From Ruminococcaceae bacterium UBA1213 (GTDB lineage: Bacteria; Bacillota; Clostridia; Oscillospirales; Acutalibacteraceae): 8,194 nucleotides of DNA. Shown here one piece after another: positions 6,178 through 8,194 of this stretch. Under the pieces are notes generated by a model. The model was not told the DNA's origin. It made no database searches and saw only the letters and a list, made by a program, of their open reading frames with translations. The translations under genes were made by a program, and so were the position numbers. How positions within the stretch are numbered: the first letter of the stretch is position 1; each line of letters opens with the position of its first letter. The stretch lies in assembly GCA_002309275.1 (NCBI GenBank), contig DBXL01000200.1:1-8194 (forward strand). Direction: 5' to 3'.

Positions 6178-6280
6178 CGTGTTAATGCATATTTTTTATC
6201 ATATAAGTTGATGATTTTTTGTATGTTAGATATATATTTTTTTGAATTTTTTTACAAATTACAGAGGTTTTATCACTATT

Positions 6281-6300
6281 TTTTGTCTTGAAAGACAAAA
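6281..6300. repeat. Perfect 20-bp inverted repeat
   Basis: The arms TTTTGTCTT and AAGACAAAA are separated by two bases. As RNA it would form a 7-8 bp hairpin with a small loop, but no T tract follows it on either strand in the way an intrinsic terminator requires. It could be a weak terminator/processing element of the trmD transcript or a protein-binding site; the sequence does not decide this. Confidence 0.5.
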
Positions 6301-6441
6301 TTCCCGTTGTTCACTCTATTTTTTACACATTTTTTGTATCAGCTTTTGAATTATTTTTATAAAAATACACAATACTTTTTTAAACACTATCATTCTATAT
6401 CAGGATATTTTTGTACAATTAACACTAAAATGCCCTTTATA

Positions 6442-7182
6442 TCATTTTTTGATATTTTTCACATACTCTTTGACATATTCCTTTTCCTTGTCGGTGAGTT
6501 CCGCTTTATCAAGCATATCCGGTCTTAATTCTGCCGTGATTTCAAGTGAACGTTCTCTCCGCCATTTGCTGATATTCGCATGATGTCCGCTCATCAGAAC
6601 CTCCGGCACTTCCTTGCCTCTCCACTCAAAAGGCTTGGTATATTGCGGATATTCCAGCAAGCCTTTATAATGGCTCTCCTCCTCAAAGCATATATCATCT
6701 GACAATACCTCCGGTATCATTCGGCTTACAGCGTCTGCAAGTACCAGTGCCGGCAGTTCTCCGCCTGTCAGAACATAATCCCCTATGGAGATTTCTTCGT
6801 CAATATATTCATCAATTACTCTCTGGTCAACACCCTCATAATGTCCGCACAATATCACGATATTTTCAAGTTCCGAAAGCTCTTTCACTCTCTCCTGCGT
6901 CAGCACTTTTCCCTTGGGCGACATATAGATAAAATGCGGTCTTTTTTCGAGTTTCCTGCATATATCCTCAAAACACAATGCTATAGGCTCCGCTTTCATC
7001 AGCATTCCCATGCCTCCGCCATAGGTACTGTCATCTACTCTCTTATGCTTGTCAAATGCATAGTCCCTCAGCTGATGGCACTCAAATTCCACTGTACCCT
7101 TTTTTCTCGCCCTGCCTATCACGCTTTCATTTAAAAATCCTTCGCACATCTCCGGAAAAAGCGTTATTATATCAATCTTCAT
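6442..7182 (-). CDS. trmD: tRNA (guanine37-N1)-methyltransferase
   Basis: TrmD methylates N1 of G37 next to the anticodon of tRNAs reading CNN codons and so prevents +1 frameshifting. It acts in the cytoplasm as a homodimer with a trefoil-knot SAM site. With the ATG at 7182 the protein has 246 residues. It shows YGGGMGM at 54-60, LCGHYEGVDQR at 111-121, IGDYVLTGGE at 133-142, then LLEYPQYTKP, SGHH and the basic tail helix. I chose ATG at 7182 over an in-frame TTG at 7188 because MKIDIITLFPEM is the typical family N-terminus. The start overlaps the end of rimM by 11 bp and has only a weak ribosome site, so it is probably translated by coupling. No rplS follows, unlike the common rimM-trmD-rplS order. 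Confidence 0.96.
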   Translation of the reverse strand: MKIDIITLFPEMCEGFLNESVIGRARKKGTVEFECHQLRDYAFDKHKRVDDSTYGGGMGMLMKAEPIALCFEDICRKLEKRPHFIYMSPKGKVLTQERVKELSELENIVILCGHYEGVDQRVIDEYIDEEISIGDYVLTGGELPALVLADAVSRMIPEVLSDDICFEEESHYKGLLEYPQYTKPFEWRGKEVPEVLMSGHHANISKWRRERSLEITAELRPDMLDKAELTDKEKEYVKEYVKNIKK

Positions 7183-7681
7183 CTTCAAATATGCCTTTCA
7201 TCGCAAATATCTTTACATATCCGCCGTCTATGTTCTTTTCCTTTACAACATCGGGTATCACAGGCACAAAATATTCCTTTCCGTCTTTCTCTACCTGATA
7301 AACATCATTCGCACCCGTCTTTATGACATCTGTTATGACTCCGTACTCCGTGCCGTTATCAAAATCCACTACTTTCAAGCCTATCAAATCCTGTACGAAA
7401 TTAGCACCTTTCGGCAATCTTGCATCATCTCTATTCATATACAGCACCATTCCACGCATTGTATCAGCCTGTTCTACACTCGTCACTCCGTCAAATAAAA
7501 TGATTCCCATATTTTTATGCACCTTTGCCGAAATCACTTTCATTTCCGTGCCGTTTTTCTGATAGAGCCTTTTGAACCTGCAAAGAAAATTCGCACTGTC
7601 ACACCATGCCTCTACTCTGACTTCACCTTTCAAGCCGTGTGTTCCCACTATTTTTCCTACTTCCAAAAACTGCTTTTTCAT
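7172..7681 (-). CDS. rimM: Ribosome maturation factor RimM
   Basis: RimM binds ribosomal protein S19 and helps mature the 3' (head) domain of 16S rRNA in the 30S subunit. The 169-residue protein has the N-terminal beta-barrel domain with VGKIVGTHGLKGEVRV at residues 8-23. The C-terminal PRC-barrel domain spans about 96-165 (LIGLKVVD, YGVITDVIKTGANDVYQV, EYFVPVIPDVV). The ATG at 7681 follows AGGGGGGAT at good spacing. A terminator separates it from khpA and a TATAAT lies just upstream, so it probably heads a rimM-trmD transcription unit. Confidence 0.95.
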   Translation of the reverse strand: MKKQFLEVGKIVGTHGLKGEVRVEAWCDSANFLCRFKRLYQKNGTEMKVISAKVHKNMGIILFDGVTSVEQADTMRGMVLYMNRDDARLPKGANFVQDLIGLKVVDFDNGTEYGVITDVIKTGANDVYQVEKDGKEYFVPVIPDVVKEKNIDGGYVKIFAMKGIFEDED

Positions 7682-7698
7682 TCTATCCCCCCTTGTAC

Positions 7699-7704
7699 AT
7701 TATA
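7699..7704 (-). promoter_or_regulatory. Possible -10 element of a rimM promoter
   Basis: A perfect TATAAT on the minus strand lies 17 bp before the rimM ATG and just after the khpA terminator. There is no recognisable -35 at 16-18 bp and no TGn extension. Initiation would leave a leader of only about 10 nt, barely including the ribosome site. The position is suggestive, the sequence support partial. Confidence 0.35.
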
Positions 7705-7715
7705 CACCAAAACAC

Positions 7716-7748
7716 AAAAAGGAGAAGTCCAAACTTTCAGACCTCTCC
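7716..7748 (-). terminator. Intrinsic terminator after khpA
   Basis: On the minus strand GGAGAGGTC pairs with GACTTCTCC (9 bp, one G-U) around a 10-nt loop and is followed by TTTTT. It lies 37 bp beyond the khpA stop and 35 bp before the rimM start, and splits the usual rpsP-khpA-rimM-trmD series into two transcription units or attenuates it. Confidence 0.88.
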
Positions 7749-7785
7749 CCATGCATTTTTGTTTATTTTAAATAAAAATGAGAGT

Positions 7786-8019
7786 TTATTCAATTTCAAC
7801 CTGAATTTTCTCGTCATTTTTGGCAGCGGCAGCACGCATTACTGTACGAATTGCCTTGGCAATTCTTCCCTGCTTACCGATTACCCTGCCCATGTCGTTC
7901 TCGCTGACGTGAAGATGATATACGATGATACCCTCTTCATTCTTTTCATCAACCGTTACTTCAATGGCTGACGGCTCGTCAACAAGCCCTTTTACGATTG
8001 ATACCAAAAGCTCTTTCAT
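7786..8019 (-). CDS. khpA: KH-domain RNA-binding protein KhpA
   Basis: KhpA is a single-KH-domain RNA-binding protein; in several Firmicutes it works with KhpB/Jag and affects cell elongation and division. With the ATG at 8019 the protein has 77 residues, normal for the family. The KH GxxG loop is GKQG at residues 48-51 within MGRVIGKQGRIAKAIRTVM. The N-terminus MKELLVSIVKGLVDEP is typical. An in-frame TTG at 8025 would add two residues, but GAGG stands only 4 nt from it versus 10 nt from the ATG, so I prefer the ATG. It starts 16 bp after the rpsP stop and is followed by a terminator. Confidence 0.93.
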   Translation of the reverse strand: MKELLVSIVKGLVDEPSAIEVTVDEKNEEGIIVYHLHVSENDMGRVIGKQGRIAKAIRTVMRAAAAKNDEKIQVEIE

Positions 8020-8035
8020 TCCCAACTTACCTCAA

Positions 8036-8194
8036 TCAGATGATATTATTCTTTTTGAGAAGTGCTTTTACTGTGTCTGTCGGCTGTGCACCGTTTGCTA
8101 TCCACTTCTTTGTCTTTTCTACGTCAACTTTGAACTCTGACGGCTCAACAAGCGGATTATATGTGCCTATCTCCTCGATGAATCTGCCGTCACG
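8036..8194 (-). CDS. rpsP: 30S ribosomal protein S16, 3' part (5' end outside the window)
   Basis: The last 52 residues are present, beginning RDGRFIEEIGTYNPL, the highly conserved S16 segment, and ending ALLKKNNII before TGA. About 29 N-terminal residues should lie beyond the window edge. S16 is an early-assembling protein of the 30S body. Its position before khpA, rimM and trmD is the standard bacterial order and confirms the call. Expression is probably driven from a promoter upstream of the window. Confidence 0.96.
   Translation of the reverse strand, partial: RDGRFIEEIGTYNPLVEPSEFKVDVEKTKKWIANGAQPTDTVKALLKKNNII

Larger units (their letters stand above)
5829..6441 (-). other. 613-bp gene-free AT-rich region between trmD and ptsH
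   Basis: No credible gene is present on either strand. Open frames here are short, lack ribosome binding sites and encode low-complexity phenylalanine/tyrosine/isoleucine-rich peptides. The left 130 bp hold the ptsH promoter and leader. The rest is strongly AT-rich, with a purine bias on the minus strand. It contains a block of phased A/T tracts (6072-6177), a 20-bp inverted repeat (6281-6300) and a 16-bp palindrome (6352-6367). No G+C-rich terminator hairpin with a T tract follows trmD, so how the rimM-trmD transcript ends is unclear. Confidence 0.8.

Noticed and set aside
5987..6211. A 74-codon plus-strand open frame in the AT-rich gap
   Set aside because: The upstream sequence is T-rich with no ribosome site, the peptide is low-complexity (mainly F, Y, I, S), and it simply reflects the T-rich strand.
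7183..7188. TTG at 7188 as the trmD start
   Set aside because: The ATG at 7182 yields the standard TrmD N-terminus; the TTG adds only two residues without a better ribosome site.
8020..8025. TTG at 8025 as the khpA start
   Set aside because: The GAGG is too close (4 nt), and the ATG at 8019 gives the typical N-terminus.

Overview
This window looks like a core-genome segment of a low-to-moderate GC Gram-positive bacterium of the class Clostridia. I cannot resolve the family; Lachnospiraceae or Oscillospiraceae are the best guesses. The basis is the strong AGGAGG-type ribosome binding sites, sigma-A-type promoters, a lysine riboswitch with an intrinsic terminator, an HPr of the clostridial type, and the coaD neighbourhood. 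Every gene I support lies on the minus strand, so transcription runs from high to low coordinates.

Layout in transcription order (right to left). (1) 8194-7786: the 3' part of rpsP (ribosomal protein S16) and khpA (KH-domain RNA-binding protein), closed by a good intrinsic terminator at 7716-7748. (2) 7681-6442: rimM and trmD, overlapping, for 16S rRNA maturation and tRNA m1G37 methylation. (3) 6441-5829: a 613-bp AT-rich gap without a gene. It holds about eleven A/T tracts phased at roughly 10 bp, two perfect inverted repeats, the ptsH promoter and a structured leader. rplS, the usual next gene after trmD, is not there. (4) 5828-5562: ptsH (HPr) with its own terminator at 5505-5534. (5) 5483-3639: uvrC, starting at GTG only 22 bp beyond that terminator's T tract. 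(6) 3642-661: a promoter whose -35 box contains the uvrC stop codon, followed by a tightly packed operon of rsmD, coaD, a conserved coiled-coil protein and a membrane-anchored transglutaminase-like protein. Two of its junctions are ATGA overlaps. (7) 649-1: a consensus promoter, a lysine riboswitch with terminator, and the 5' part of asd, the aspartate-semialdehyde dehydrogenase, of the type shared with archaea and fungi.

The genes fall into housekeeping themes: ribosome and tRNA maturation (rpsP, khpA, rimM, trmD, rsmD), carbon-catabolite signalling (ptsH), DNA repair (uvrC), coenzyme A synthesis (coaD) and lysine/threonine/methionine supply (asd, under lysine feedback). I see no phage, transposon, CRISPR array, tRNA, rRNA or defence system. 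I did not find a convincing new multi-gene system. The items most worth a second look are the phased A-tract block upstream of ptsH, the ptsH leader hairpins, the two poorly characterised genes (coiled-coil and transglutaminase-like) in the coaD operon, and the possible double role of the lysine riboswitch terminator at the end of that operon.
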